NCBI GenBank assembly: GCA_947503285.1
Contig: CANNDD010000004.1
Span: 372,001-436,000 of the forward strand
Direction of reading: 5' to 3'
Origin: an uncultured Croceitalea sp.
GTDB lineage: Bacteria; Bacteroidota; Bacteroidia; Flavobacteriales; Flavobacteriaceae
DNA length: 64,000 nt
Below the pieces are notes generated by a model. The model searched no databases, had not been told where the DNA came from, and was given only the letters and a program-made list of their open reading frames with translations. Position numbers and translations under genes: made by a program. Below are positions 53,356-63,415 of the stretch, in pieces. Within the stretch, counting starts at the first letter, position 1. Each line of letters opens with the position of its first letter.

Positions 53356-55758
53356 TTAATTAAAACAAGCCATGCCAATTGGGGATCCATCAGGGATCTT
53401 CGGAGCGTCAATCTTCTTCTTATACCCCTTAGGATTTTTAATAAAGCCCTCTACCTCCGTTTTCATCAAAATTGAAGTAGGATCGGTAGCTTTCCCTCCT
53501 AAATAGGTTTTCAAACGCATCATCTCAAAAAGTACGGTCTCCGTTACTTGTGGAAAACTGTTATCATGACTTGCAACATACATCAATTCTTGAAGCACCT
53601 GCCAATTCACTATTTTTTGAATTTCACCCAAATACCCTTTTTGGGGCTTTGACTTAATGGTCGCCTCAATAACGGTATTTACCACATCTGAAAAACTTAG
53701 CTGTTTATCATCCAAAGCTTTTTGTTGCACCAACCTGTTCGCCCTTTCGTGATGGAACAATAACCCAAGGGTGCCATTACTGGCTGTCTCTGCCGCACCG
53801 AACGGATCAAAGGCCACCCCTGTTTTTCCTTTAAAGGATTCCCTGGTCTTTGAATAGCCTATGCTTCGTGGAGGAAAAAGGGATAGTTTTGATTTTGGTA
53901 TGGCCAAGACCTCAGGGTTCAAGGTCTTCATCATAGATTTCAAGGCAGCTTTCTGAATTTCTTTGGGTATGGTAATTACCGAAAGCTGACCATCACCCTT
54001 AATTTTATAATTGTAATCCAAGCCACCTATAACCTTCGACACCGCTTCCATTTGATAACGATGCAAAAAATACAAAGGCACGAAAACATCTTCCAAGACC
54101 GAATAGGGTTCGTTTGATCGTATGTTGTCGGGTGAAAAGTTATCAATGGCGATATCCCTGATTTTTAAAATAGCGTCCAGCTCCTCATTCGCGCTGGTAC
54201 CATTATCCCATAGATGCGCCAAAGCATGCGCTCCGCCAACAGGTCTGGCATCTTGATCTGAGATATACCGCAATCCTTTCTGCTGGGCATTTTCCAAGAT
54301 ATCGTTCAATACCTCTTTCTCATTGACCCCTTTTTCAAAGTCTGAATACGTGTAGGCCACCGTTACCTTGTCCCAAGCCCCAATGCCGGTATCATATGCG
54401 TTGGAGAAATCGATTTGATTGCCTTTAAGCTCAAACTGTGGATGCGGATAATCCATCACGGAGGCCCTGCCATTCGTACTTGCTGCGAAGTTATGGGCAA
54501 AACCTAAGGTATGCCCGATTTCATGCGCAGAGAGCTGGCGAATTCGGGCAAGGGCCAAATCCAACATGGGTTGGTAATTATCGTCGCGCTGAGCAAAGGG
54601 TTTGTTCATCAAGGCCTGCGCGATTAAAAAATCTTGACGAATGCGCAGACTTCCTAAACTAACATGACCTTTCATTATCTCACCGGTTCTAGGGTCTGTT
54701 ATACTACTTCCATAGCTCCAGCCCCTAGTGGAACGGTGTACCCATTGTATCACATTATAGCGTACATCCATTGGATCGGCATCATCGGGTAATATTTTTA
54801 ACTGAAAGGCATCTTTATACCCAATGGCCTCAAAAGCTTGGTTCCACCATTTACCGCCATCTAAAAGCGCAGACCTAACCGGTTCAGGGGTACCATTATC
54901 TAAATAATAAATTATGGGTTCCACTGCTTCGCTTATCGCGGCGGAGGGATCTTTTTTCTTCAAACGATGCCTAGTGACAAAACGTTTCAAAATAGGTTCT
55001 TGTACCGGGGTAGCGTAATCGTAGTACGAAAGTGGGTAAGAACCACAGCGAGGGTCAAATTCCCTTTTTTCATAATCATCATCAGGCAGTGCTATCAACG
55101 AATGATGTTGCGCCACCGTCACCAGGCTCGAGTTTGGGGCCACTGACCTGATGTACCCTCCTTTTGCATTACCCTTAAAGGTCAGCGTAATATCGAACTC
55201 CACATTTTCAGGAAAAGCTTTGGTCCTTTCAAAAGCAAAGGCACTTTTCGATTTGTCCAAACTATACGAACCTTGATTCGTACGTTGTAGGCGATTTGAA
55301 ACACCATGGGCGTCGCGCATCAAGAAATCGGTAAAATCGATCAGATAGCTTCCTTTATCCTCTGCTTCAATCTTAAAGCCATGCAAAACTGACTTTGCAA
55401 AGGCCTGTTCCACCGATTTTCGTTCCAATTCGTTGTCCGTCAGCGCTCGAAATTTAAGATTTGGTTGCACCAAGAGTAGTTTCTGTCCCGCCTTTTTGAA
55501 AAATACGACTTGTTCATTGCCAAGTTGCCCGCGGTCCAATCCGATGTCATTACTCCCAATACCACTACTTAAAGAATAGACATAGAGAAACTCCTTCTCC
55601 AATTCATCTACTTGAAGGTACATTTTGTCTTCGGCATCGTCATAGTAGAAATTAAAATGGCCATTGAACTTTTGAAAATCCTTGGTCATCTCAAAAGATT
55701 GGGTTCTCCCTAAAAGACCACAAAATATGAATGCAATCAAAAGTGTATTGTTTTTCAT
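53356..55758 (-). CDS. Zinc-dependent metalloprotease (DUF5117/DUF5118 type), secreted
   Basis: An 800-residue exported protease with a signal peptide (ending LLGRTQ). The metzincin-like motif HEIGHTLGFAH has His412, Glu413, His416 and His422 as ligands and catalytic base. MDYPHPQF about 25 residues later contains the Met-turn. The N-terminal DUF5118-like region begins FNGHFNFYYDDAEDKMYLQV, and the long C-terminal domain is typical of the family. It probably degrades proteins outside the cell or in the periplasm. Confidence 0.88.
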   Translation of the reverse strand: MKNNTLLIAFIFCGLLGRTQSFEMTKDFQKFNGHFNFYYDDAEDKMYLQVDELEKEFLYVYSLSSGIGSNDIGLDRGQLGNEQVVFFKKAGQKLLLVQPNLKFRALTDNELERKSVEQAFAKSVLHGFKIEAEDKGSYLIDFTDFLMRDAHGVSNRLQRTNQGSYSLDKSKSAFAFERTKAFPENVEFDITLTFKGNAKGGYIRSVAPNSSLVTVAQHHSLIALPDDDYEKREFDPRCGSYPLSYYDYATPVQEPILKRFVTRHRLKKKDPSAAISEAVEPIIYYLDNGTPEPVRSALLDGGKWWNQAFEAIGYKDAFQLKILPDDADPMDVRYNVIQWVHRSTRGWSYGSSITDPRTGEIMKGHVSLGSLRIRQDFLIAQALMNKPFAQRDDNYQPMLDLALARIRQLSAHEIGHTLGFAHNFAASTNGRASVMDYPHPQFELKGNQIDFSNAYDTGIGAWDKVTVAYTYSDFEKGVNEKEVLNDILENAQQKGLRYISDQDARPVGGAHALAHLWDNGTSANEELDAILKIRDIAIDNFSPDNIRSNEPYSVLEDVFVPLYFLHRYQMEAVSKVIGGLDYNYKIKGDGQLSVITIPKEIQKAALKSMMKTLNPEVLAIPKSKLSLFPPRSIGYSKTRESFKGKTGVAFDPFGAAETASNGTLGLLFHHERANRLVQQKALDDKQLSFSDVVNTVIEATIKSKPQKGYLGEIQKIVNWQVLQELMYVASHDNSFPQVTETVLFEMMRLKTYLGGKATDPTSILMKTEVEGFIKNPKGYKKKIDAPKIPDGSPIGMACFN

Positions 55759-55950
55759 AACGATATTGATTTGGTTTTAAAAATAGCTAAAATCAACTAC
55801 TATCACTATTTGAATTGAACTTTCGTTCCGTATTACAATTTTATCAATTTTTACACTTAAACATTAGCATATCCATAAATATTTCGCTCTTTTTTACTGA
55901 ATCCATATGGTGGGTCATTGTTAAAAATGTTATATTAAGAAAAACTAGTT

Positions 55951-57417
55951 ATGGGTGCACGTCACGATAATTCACTGTTCAAATCTTACCTAAAAAAAGA
56001 GGGACTATTAGACGAAGTCTTTGACAACACCGGAGAAGCCAAGGCTATTTATCAAGAACTTTTTAGACTTTACGGAGCGCATTCCATCTCAGACTATGTC
56101 CATTTAAACAATAAGGCCAAAAATTCGTTTTTTAACCAAGGGATTACCTTTCAAGTTTACGGCGAGAACGAGGCGAAAGAAAAGATTTTCCCTTTTGATT
56201 TGTTCCCAAGGATCATAGATTCAAGTGAGTGGGAAATTATTGAATCGGGGTCTATTCAGCGTAGTAAGGCCCTTAATCTATTTTTATGGGATATCTATCA
56301 TGAAAAGAGGATTATTAAAGACAACGTTGTTCCGCTGGACTTGTTGAGTTCTTCTTCAAATTACTTGCATCAAATGATGGGTGTTGACCCACCCAATGGC
56401 ATATACAACCACATTTCAGGAATAGATATTGTCAAGCATTCAGACGGTAATTACTATGTTTTGGAAGATAATATAAGGTGCCCCTCGGGAGTAAGTTACG
56501 TGGTTTGCAACCGAACGGCGCTGAAAAGGGCCCTCTTTGGGGTTTTCAATCATTATCAAGCCCATACCGTGACCGATTATGCCGAAAATCTTTTGGATAT
56601 TCTGGAGAGTGTAAAACCGAAAGGTGTCGACAACCCGACTTGTGTAGTGATCACCCCAGGAATGTTCAATTCAGCATATTACGAACATTCCTACCTAGCG
56701 AAGGCCATGGGAGTGGAACTTGTGGAAGGCCAAGATCTTTTCGTTGAAAATGATTTCGTTTATATGAAGACCATAAACGGTCCTGAAAGAGTCGATGTGA
56801 TCTATAGACGTATTGATGACCTTTTTATTGATCCCTTAGAGTTTAAACCAGACTCCGCATTAGGGGTACCCGGCCTCTTTGCCGCCTACAGAAAAGGAAA
56901 TGTTTGCTTGGCAAATGCCCCTGGCACAGGAGTTGCCGATGATAAGGCCATTTACACCTACATGCCGCAGATCATAAAATATTATTTAAACGAAGAACCT
57001 ATTTTGAATAATGTGCAAACCTATCATTGTTCAAGACCTGACGAATTGAATTTTGTTCTTGAAAACATTGATAAATTGGTGATTAAACCTGTTGATGAGG
57101 CGGGTGGTTACGGCATATCCATTGGCAACCAACTCACTAAATCAGAGATCAAAGCGGTTCAAAATCAAATTAAGGAAAATCCCAGGAAATATGTGGCCCA
57201 GCCTATTTTATCACTTTCCGTACATCCTACATACATTGACAAAAAAGAATCGTTCGAACAAAGGCACATCGACCTTCGAACGTTTACCCTTTTGGGCAAG
57301 GATAAAGAATTTGTCTTGAAGGGAGGCCTTACCAGAGTTGCCCTAAAAGAAGGTAATTTGGTGGTAAACTCTTCACAAGGTGGAGGTTCAAAAGATACAT
57401 GGGTACTTAAAAAATAA
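55951..57417 (+). CDS. Circularly permuted type 2 ATP-grasp protein
   Basis: A 488-residue cytosolic enzyme. ATP-grasp-like blocks are visible as GVDPPNGIYNHISGIDIVKH (residues about 144-163), YVLEDNIRCPSGVSYVVCNR, RRIDDLFIDPLEF, and KLVIKPVDEAGGYGISIGNQ (about 375-395), the order typical of the circularly permuted type. The family is thought to form amide bonds or ligate glutamate-like residues. With the alpha-E and transglutaminase genes it forms a widely conserved cluster (3 bp and 31 bp gaps) whose product is unknown. Confidence 0.88.
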   Translation: MGARHDNSLFKSYLKKEGLLDEVFDNTGEAKAIYQELFRLYGAHSISDYVHLNNKAKNSFFNQGITFQVYGENEAKEKIFPFDLFPRIIDSSEWEIIESGSIQRSKALNLFLWDIYHEKRIIKDNVVPLDLLSSSSNYLHQMMGVDPPNGIYNHISGIDIVKHSDGNYYVLEDNIRCPSGVSYVVCNRTALKRALFGVFNHYQAHTVTDYAENLLDILESVKPKGVDNPTCVVITPGMFNSAYYEHSYLAKAMGVELVEGQDLFVENDFVYMKTINGPERVDVIYRRIDDLFIDPLEFKPDSALGVPGLFAAYRKGNVCLANAPGTGVADDKAIYTYMPQIIKYYLNEEPILNNVQTYHCSRPDELNFVLENIDKLVIKPVDEAGGYGISIGNQLTKSEIKAVQNQIKENPRKYVAQPILSLSVHPTYIDKKESFEQRHIDLRTFTLLGKDKEFVLKGGLTRVALKEGNLVVNSSQGGGSKDTWVLKK

Positions 57418-57419
57418 TT

Positions 57420-58364
57420 ATGCTTTCAAGAGTAGCAAACAATCTTTTTTGGATGGGTAGGTATATTGAACGGTCAGAACACATCGCTCGCTACCTCAAT
57501 GTCAACTATTTTTCATCCCTGGATGCCCCTAATGAAAAATCACAGTCAAGACAGTTTGTCTTGAAATCGATGTTGTTCATGCTAGGGGAACCCAGTGAAG
57601 ATCATACCGTATTGAATGAAGAGAAGGTACTTTTTAACATTGGTTTGAACACTGATTCCTACTTTTCGATAATCAACAATGTAAAGGCCGCAAGGGAAAA
57701 TGCCAATAGTGCCCGGGATTTGATATCAACTGAAATCTACGAAGCCATCAATAAGTTCTATCATTTTATCCTAAACTATGACAAAGAGGTTTTTGTTAAG
57801 AAAGGACTCTATGATTTTACCGTTAATGTTATAGAACAATGCATGATCTTAAGGGGCAAGATAAGGGCCACACTGCTTCATGACCAAGTATATGCCATTA
57901 TAATGATGGGCATCAATATCGAAAGGGCTACCCAAATCATACGAATCATTAATGCCAAGTACCATGATGCCACCGTTGCCAAAGGAAGTTATGGCGATAC
58001 GGTAGCCAATAGCTTTGAATGGATAACGCTTTTGAAATGCGCAGAGGCCTACGACATGATGCGTCGATTTTATAAAAAAACGCCTACCAGTATATCCACG
58101 TTGGAATTTTTGGTATTAAACGGGGATTGCCCCCGATCAGTGATGAACAGTTTGAACCAAATTTGTGACCATATCAATGTTTTGGACCGATCGAAACACC
58201 CTGCGAAAGACTCCACCGCATTTTTGGTCGGTAAATTAAGGGCGGAGTTCCAGTTTAAAAAAGTAGAAGAAATAGAAGAAGATATACAACGGTTCATCGA
58301 ACAAATACTTCAGAAATTATTTGGAATAAGCCAAAAAATGGAAGAAGAATTTTTTAAATTTTAG
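57420..58364 (+). CDS. Alpha-E domain protein
   Basis: A 314-residue all-helical protein. It opens with LSRVANNLFWMGRYIERSEH, the family hallmark; further conserved Glu-containing helices are ARENANSARDLISTEIYEAI and IMMGINIERATQIIRII. Its alpha-E domain is the constant partner of the circularly permuted ATP-grasp protein, encoded 3 bp upstream; in some genomes they are fused. The role is probably assistance of the ligase or binding of its substrate. Confidence 0.88.
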   Translation: MLSRVANNLFWMGRYIERSEHIARYLNVNYFSSLDAPNEKSQSRQFVLKSMLFMLGEPSEDHTVLNEEKVLFNIGLNTDSYFSIINNVKAARENANSARDLISTEIYEAINKFYHFILNYDKEVFVKKGLYDFTVNVIEQCMILRGKIRATLLHDQVYAIIMMGINIERATQIIRIINAKYHDATVAKGSYGDTVANSFEWITLLKCAEAYDMMRRFYKKTPTSISTLEFLVLNGDCPRSVMNSLNQICDHINVLDRSKHPAKDSTAFLVGKLRAEFQFKKVEEIEEDIQRFIEQILQKLFGISQKMEEEFFKF

Positions 58365-58395
58365 ATATCTTCACTCAATTATCCAGCGATTCTAA

Positions 58396-59250
58396 ATGCC
58401 ACTAAAATACTCATTGGTCTACAAGGCCGAGAATACGTATCAAGCTCCAATCACAAGGGCTTTTTGGCAGTTTTTAATACTGCCTGAAGCGAATGAAACA
58501 CAAGAATTGATCCAATGGCATTTCACCAATGATTTGGATGAGACCAGTGGCCTTTCCATAAACGGATTAGGTTTTTCCGTGATCCGGGTACATTCAAGAA
58601 AAAAAATCTCAAAAATTTCTTTTACCGCCAAATTCATGCTTGTCAAAAAAGAGGTAAATCCATTTAATTTTATAATTGACGATACCCCTTACGAAAAGCA
58701 TGAAGCACTTCAAAGTATCGACTTTAGGGCCGAACATGAGGTTTATTTGAGAAAAACGGTATTTACGTCGTTACCAAAGCAGTATATCGGAATTTATTCG
58801 TTTGACCAATCCATATCCATATTTGAGAACTTGAAATTTTTAAACAGCTGGGTTTTCGAGCATCTTTATTTTCAAAGTGGAGTGACCGATGTCTATACGG
58901 ACTTAGAGCAAATTATTGAAAACCGTCATGGTGTCTGTCAAGATTTCACCCATCTTTTTTGCGCTATTTGTCGAGAACATGGCATTCCGGTGCGTTATGT
59001 ATCCGGTTATCTACACCAGGGAAATGGTTATTTTGGTGATTCGCAAATGCATGCATGGGCAGAGGCCCATGTGCCCGAAATAGGTTGGGTAGGTTTTGAT
59101 CCGACCAATAACATCTTGGCCAGCTCAAACCATATCAAGGTGGCCCACGGTAAAGACTACCAAGATTGCGCGCCCATCAAAGGTGTCGTCTATGGCACAG
59201 GTACGAATGAAACAAATTATTCCGTAGAGGTCTATGCCTCACAGCAATAA
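58396..59250 (+). CDS. Transglutaminase-like cysteine peptidase/ligase
   Basis: A 284-residue protein with an N-terminal beta domain (SLVYKAENTYQAPITRAFWQ) and a transglutaminase core. The triad is Cys181 in HGVCQDFTHLFCAICREHG, His219 in MHAWAEAHVPE, and Asp235 in GWVGFDPTNN. No signal peptide, so cytosolic. It is the third gene of the ATP-grasp / alpha-E / transglutaminase cluster and could hydrolyse or transfer the amide-linked product. Confidence 0.88.
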   Translation: MPLKYSLVYKAENTYQAPITRAFWQFLILPEANETQELIQWHFTNDLDETSGLSINGLGFSVIRVHSRKKISKISFTAKFMLVKKEVNPFNFIIDDTPYEKHEALQSIDFRAEHEVYLRKTVFTSLPKQYIGIYSFDQSISIFENLKFLNSWVFEHLYFQSGVTDVYTDLEQIIENRHGVCQDFTHLFCAICREHGIPVRYVSGYLHQGNGYFGDSQMHAWAEAHVPEIGWVGFDPTNNILASSNHIKVAHGKDYQDCAPIKGVVYGTGTNETNYSVEVYASQQ

Positions 59251-59269
59251 AGCATACCAAAAAGAAGTG

Positions 59270-59277
59270 TATTTTTG
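59270..59277 (+). promoter_or_regulatory. Candidate -7 promoter element (TATTTTTG) of prfB
   Basis: An exact TAnnTTTG match 15 nt before the prfB start codon at 59293, implying a short leader. Confidence 0.5.
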
Positions 59278-59292
59278 CCCCAAATAGTAATT

Positions 59293-60388
59293 ATGGTAAC
59301 GACAGATCAACATAAAGGTCTTATAGATCGCCTTGGTGCGTTAAGGAGGTATCTTTGACATTGATGCCAAGTTAATAGAAATAGAAAACGAGGAGGAGAA
59401 AACACTTGCCCCTGGTTTTTGGGATAATCCGCAAGAGGCACAGCTACAGATGCAAGCCATCAAGTCGAAAAAAAGATGGGTGCAAGACTACAATTCGGCA
59501 CAGACTTTGGTAAATGACCTAGAGGTATTGTTAGAGTTTCAGCAAGCCGGTGAGGTAAGTGAGGAAGAAGTGACCCAAAAGTATGACCAAGCGGTGGAAA
59601 TCATTGAAAACCTGGAATTTAGAAACATGCTTTCGGATGAAGGTGATGAGCTTACCGCAGTGCTTCAAATTACTGCAGGAGCCGGTGGTACCGAGAGCTG
59701 CGATTGGGCGGCAATGTTGATGCGCATGTATTTAATGTGGAGCGAAAAAAATGGTTTTAAGGTAAAAGAACTCAACTATCAAGAAGGAGATGTCGCTGGA
59801 ATAAAAACGGTTACCCTAGAGATTGATGGAGAGTATGCTTTCGGCTGGTTAAAAGGCGAGAATGGCGTTCATCGCCTTGTACGTATTTCCCCTTTCGACA
59901 GTAATGCCAAAAGACATACCAGTTTCGCATCAGTCTATGTGTATCCTTTGGTGGACGATACCATCGAGATTGAGGTAAATCCTTCTGACATTGAAATTAC
60001 CACCGCTAGATCAAGTGGTGCGGGTGGGCAGAATGTGAACAAAGTTGAAACCAAGGTACAATTGGTGCATAAGCCTACGGGCATACAAATATCGTGTTCA
60101 GACTCTAGATCACAACATGACAATCGTGCCACTGCAATGAAAATGCTGAAATCACAGTTATACGAAATTGAGCTTCGAAAGAAACAGGAAGCACGACAAG
60201 AAATAGAATCCTCAAAAATGAAAATAGAGTGGGGATCCCAGATTAGAAATTACGTGATGCATCCCTATAAATTGGTGAAAGATGTTCGAACTTCCCAAGA
60301 AACGGGTAATGTTGACGCCGTAATGGATGGGGATATCAATCAATTTTTAAAAGCGTTTTTGATGATGATGGGGCAAAAAGAAGCATAA
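59293..60388 (+). CDS. prfB: Peptide chain release factor 2, with programmed +1 frameshift
   Basis: RF2 recognises UGA and UAA and releases the finished chain. The zero frame starts at ATG 59293 and reaches an in-frame TGA at 59356-59358 after codon 21. The site AGGAGG-TAT-CTT-TGA-C is the classical RF2 recoding signal: an internal Shine-Dalgarno-like sequence and CTT slipping +1 to read on with GAC. The joined product has about 364 residues, the usual size. SPF in [13 protein letters not shown] (stop recognition) and GGQ (residues 244-246) in [11 protein letters not shown] are both present. This is autoregulation, not a broken gene. Confidence 0.95.
59344..59359 (+). promoter_or_regulatory. 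prfB recoding site (AGGAGG TAT CTT TGA C)
   Basis: The AGGAGG at 59344-59349 sits 3 nt before the slippery CTT (59353-59355), and TGA C (59356-59359) follows. This is the same arrangement as in most bacterial prfB genes and links RF2 level to frameshift frequency. Confidence 0.92.
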
Positions 60389-60489
60389 AAGTTAAGCTAT
60401 TCCTAATTTGTTTAACGTTTAATTGAATTTAACAAACAATTAACCAAGCTCTTTTAAACCTTGGTCTAATTTCGAAATCGAATAAAAAA

Positions 60490-60948
60490 ATGAAAAAACA
60501 AGTCAAGTTTACCGCGCTACTGTTACTCCTCTTGGGCACCCAGATCATTACTGCCCAGTTTCGTAACAACAATAGATTCGGCAGACAACAACGAACGGCA
60601 ATACCCCAAGCGCAAACTCCACCACCTGAACCAGAAGCGAAAACCGCTGACGAGTTGGTTGATGAACAAATGCCGAAAATTACCGAGACCCTAGAATTGG
60701 ATCCTTTTGAAGAAGCCGTGGTTCGGGCTACATTGGTCAAATATGTTCAAAAACGTCTCGAACTTCAGATTTTAAAACTAGAGCCGAAAAAAATGAAGGA
60801 AGAGTATGATAAGCTGGCTGAACTACAGAAAGAAGAGTTACGGGCCGGTTTACCAGAAGATAAATATGTGGCATACATCGATTTAGAGGAAAGACGTTTT
60901 CAAGGTAAACGAAAAAAGAAAAAGAAGAAGAAGAAAAACAAAGACTAA
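60490..60948 (+). CDS. Exported protein with Lys-rich tail, unknown
   Basis: A 152-residue protein with a signal peptide (ending IITAQ). After a Pro-rich linker (AQTPPPEPEAKTA) comes a helical region (residues about 55-130; IKYVQKRLELQILKLEPK-like heptads) that resembles small Spy/CpxP-like chaperone-type proteins; this is a loose likeness. It ends in a run of Lys (KGKRKKKKKKKKNKD). It overlaps the TonB-dependent receptor start by 1 bp (TAATG), so it is co-translated with it. An ACCAAG/CTTGGT inverted repeat at 60443-60465 upstream may be an operator. Confidence 0.7.
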   Translation: MKKQVKFTALLLLLLGTQIITAQFRNNNRFGRQQRTAIPQAQTPPPEPEAKTADELVDEQMPKITETLELDPFEEAVVRATLVKYVQKRLELQILKLEPKKMKEEYDKLAELQKEELRAGLPEDKYVAYIDLEERRFQGKRKKKKKKKKNKD

Positions 60949-63380
60949 TGAAAAGACTGTTCCTGGTCGCGTTTTTATGCACGACCACCTTGTTATTAGC
61001 CCAAAGGCCACAAAATACTTCACCGATTAAAATCAAGGGAACAGTCATCGATAAAGACACCGGGCAACCTTTGGAATATGCGACCTTCATCTTGGAAAGT
61101 GTTCGTGATACCAAAAACGTTACTGGGGGAATTACGGATTTAAATGGAAAGTTCGAAGTTGAGACCATGCCGGGCATGTACAATCTTTCCGTAGAATACA
61201 TTTCTTATACCACCTTTCAACAAGAACGACAGCTCATGCGCAGTGATACCGATTTGGGTGTTATTGGGCTTTCGATTGATGTGGCCCAACTAGATGAAGT
61301 GGATGTCATCGCAGAACGCACTACGGTAGAACTGCGTCTCGATAAAAAAATATACAACGTAGGCTCTGATTTGACCGTGAGTGGGGGCACCGTGAGCGAT
61401 GTCTTGGATAACGTACCTTCGGTTTCCGTTGATGTTGAAGGCAACGTGCAATTACGCGGCAATGATGATGTGCGTATTTTAATCAATGGCAAACCTTCTG
61501 CTATAACGGGATTGAACAGTACGGATGCACTTAGACAGTTACCGGCAGAATCAATAGAAAAAGTTGAGGTCATCACATCGCCGTCGGCACGTTACGATGC
61601 GGAAGGTTCGGGCGGAATCATAAATATTATTTTGCGCAGAAGCAAGCTACAAGGGCTCAATGGTGCTTTAACCACTAATTTCGGATACCCTACCCAAGCC
61701 GGAATCAATGGAAACCTTAATTATAGAATGGGCAACCTTAACATCTTTACGAATACGGGGTATAACTATCGTGAAAATCCCGGTAACTCACTCAACGACA
61801 CCGACTTTTTTGATGATATGGGTGTATTTACCAATGCGATTCTTGAGGAGCGTGACTTTGAACGAATTCGTAAGGGTTTCAACATGAACCTAGGCGTGGA
61901 ATGGTACGTTAACAAAACGGCGTCCATTACGCAATCCATTTTTATACGTGATTCTGATAATAGCAGCAATACCACCAACGATTTCGCACAGTTGAATGCC
62001 GATGGTGGCACCTCTTCAGGATTTCGGTTTGACCCTGAGACAGAAGATGATAAAACCTTTCAATATTCATTCAATTACGACAAGCAGTTCAATGGGGACT
62101 CCGACCATAAATTGACCTTCGCGTTCCAATACGAGACAACCGATGAAGTGGAGGAATCCTTAATCATCCAGAACGGATTCGATAGCGAAAGTGTGCGGAC
62201 CGCTGAAGACCAGCAACGTGTTTTCATGCAAACGGATTATGTGGTTCCCGTCGGAAAAGCAGGGCAGTTCGAAATAGGTTATCGAGGCGATTTCAACCAA
62301 TTGGAAACCGATTATGACGTCATTTTTATTGAGCCCACACTAGATGAACTTGGCATTACGGACCCTAGCAACCTGCTTGATTATAGGGAGACCATAAACG
62401 CGGTCTACAGCCAATACGGTAGCAAAATAAATAAATTCTCATTTTTAGGCGGTTTGCGATACGAAGCCACCCGATTGATCATCAACCAGCTTGAAACCAA
62501 TGATTTTAACCGAAACAACTTTGATGGGTTCTTTCCTACGTTCAACCTAAATTATGAGATGAATGAAAGAGAGAATTTTCAGTTAGGCTATAATAGGCGT
62601 ATCAGAAGGCCAAGATCTCGATTTCTAAATCCATTTCCTTCAAGGTCCAGCCCCACGAACCTGTTTCAGGGTAATCCAAACTTGACACCTTCCTTTTCCA
62701 ATCAAGTTGACCTAGGGTACTTAAAACGATTCGATAAGCTCACTATAAACAGTTCAGTTTACTTTCAAAGGGCTACCGACGTTATCACATTTATAACCGA
62801 AGATTCTGGGGAAACAACTTTTTTTGATGGGGAAGAAGTGCGCATTATCAGAAGAACGCCTGTCAACCTAGCCCGTAACGATCGGTATGGCTTTGAATTC
62901 AACACGAATTACCGACCAACAAGAAAATGGAACATTAACGGTAATATCAACATATTCAACCTAATCACTAGAGGTGATTTTAATGGTCAAAATTTTGATG
63001 CCGAAAATCTGAGTTGGTTCATTCGTTTGAACAATAAAGTAACGCTTCCGGGTAATGTCGATTGGCAAAGCCGCTTATTTTATAGGGGTCCTACTGAAAA
63101 TGCGCAAACCACAACAGAAGGAATCTTCTCTCTAAGCCTTGCTTTCAGCAAGGACTTATTTAAAGAGAAAGCTTCTTTGGCCCTTAATGTCAGTGATGTT
63201 TTCAACAGTAGAAAAAGAAGAAGCGAGACAATAACCCCTTCATTTATAAACAATAGTGAGTTTCAATGGCGGGAACGCAGTTTCAATTTAACCTTCACAT
63301 ACAGATTCAATCAGAAGAAGAATAGAAACGGCAATAGAAATCGTGATGATGATGGCGGTGGGGAAGAATATGGGGCGTAA
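60948..63380 (+). CDS. TonB-dependent receptor, outer-membrane beta-barrel family
   Basis: An 810-residue outer-membrane receptor with signal peptide (ending LLLAQ). An N-terminal carboxypeptidase-like regulatory domain (IKGTVIDKDTGQPLEYATF, residues about 28-110) is followed by the plug (VSDVLDNVPSVSVDVEGNVQ; ILINGKPSAITGLNSTDALR; DAEGSGGIINIILRR) and the barrel from about residue 230 to the end, with a polar Arg/Asn-rich tail (NQKKNRNGNRNRDDDGGGEE). This CarboxypepD_reg-like group is typical of Bacteroidota. The substrate is unknown; the small Lys-tail protein gene before it may be a partner. A terminator follows. Confidence 0.9.
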   Translation: MKRLFLVAFLCTTTLLLAQRPQNTSPIKIKGTVIDKDTGQPLEYATFILESVRDTKNVTGGITDLNGKFEVETMPGMYNLSVEYISYTTFQQERQLMRSDTDLGVIGLSIDVAQLDEVDVIAERTTVELRLDKKIYNVGSDLTVSGGTVSDVLDNVPSVSVDVEGNVQLRGNDDVRILINGKPSAITGLNSTDALRQLPAESIEKVEVITSPSARYDAEGSGGIINIILRRSKLQGLNGALTTNFGYPTQAGINGNLNYRMGNLNIFTNTGYNYRENPGNSLNDTDFFDDMGVFTNAILEERDFERIRKGFNMNLGVEWYVNKTASITQSIFIRDSDNSSNTTNDFAQLNADGGTSSGFRFDPETEDDKTFQYSFNYDKQFNGDSDHKLTFAFQYETTDEVEESLIIQNGFDSESVRTAEDQQRVFMQTDYVVPVGKAGQFEIGYRGDFNQLETDYDVIFIEPTLDELGITDPSNLLDYRETINAVYSQYGSKINKFSFLGGLRYEATRLIINQLETNDFNRNNFDGFFPTFNLNYEMNERENFQLGYNRRIRRPRSRFLNPFPSRSSPTNLFQGNPNLTPSFSNQVDLGYLKRFDKLTINSSVYFQRATDVITFITEDSGETTFFDGEEVRIIRRTPVNLARNDRYGFEFNTNYRPTRKWNINGNINIFNLITRGDFNGQNFDAENLSWFIRLNNKVTLPGNVDWQSRLFYRGPTENAQTTTEGIFSLSLAFSKDLFKEKASLALNVSDVFNSRKRRSETITPSFINNSEFQWRERSFNLTFTYRFNQKKNRNGNRNRDDDGGGEEYGA

Positions 63381-63384
63381 AACT

Positions 63385-63415
63385 AAAAAAGGAGCTTTAA
63401 AAGCTCCTTTTTTTA
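63385..63415 (+). terminator. Rho-independent terminator
   Basis: AAAAAAGGAGCTT / AAGCTCCTTTTTT with a TAA loop, directly behind the TonB-dependent receptor. The T run overlaps the stop codon of the small minus-strand gene, so it lies between two convergent genes. Confidence 0.85.

Noticed and set aside
59293-59449. Apparent truncation of prfB by an early TGA
   Set aside because: The TGA is part of a complete RF2 recoding site, so it is a programmed frameshift and not a pseudogene.
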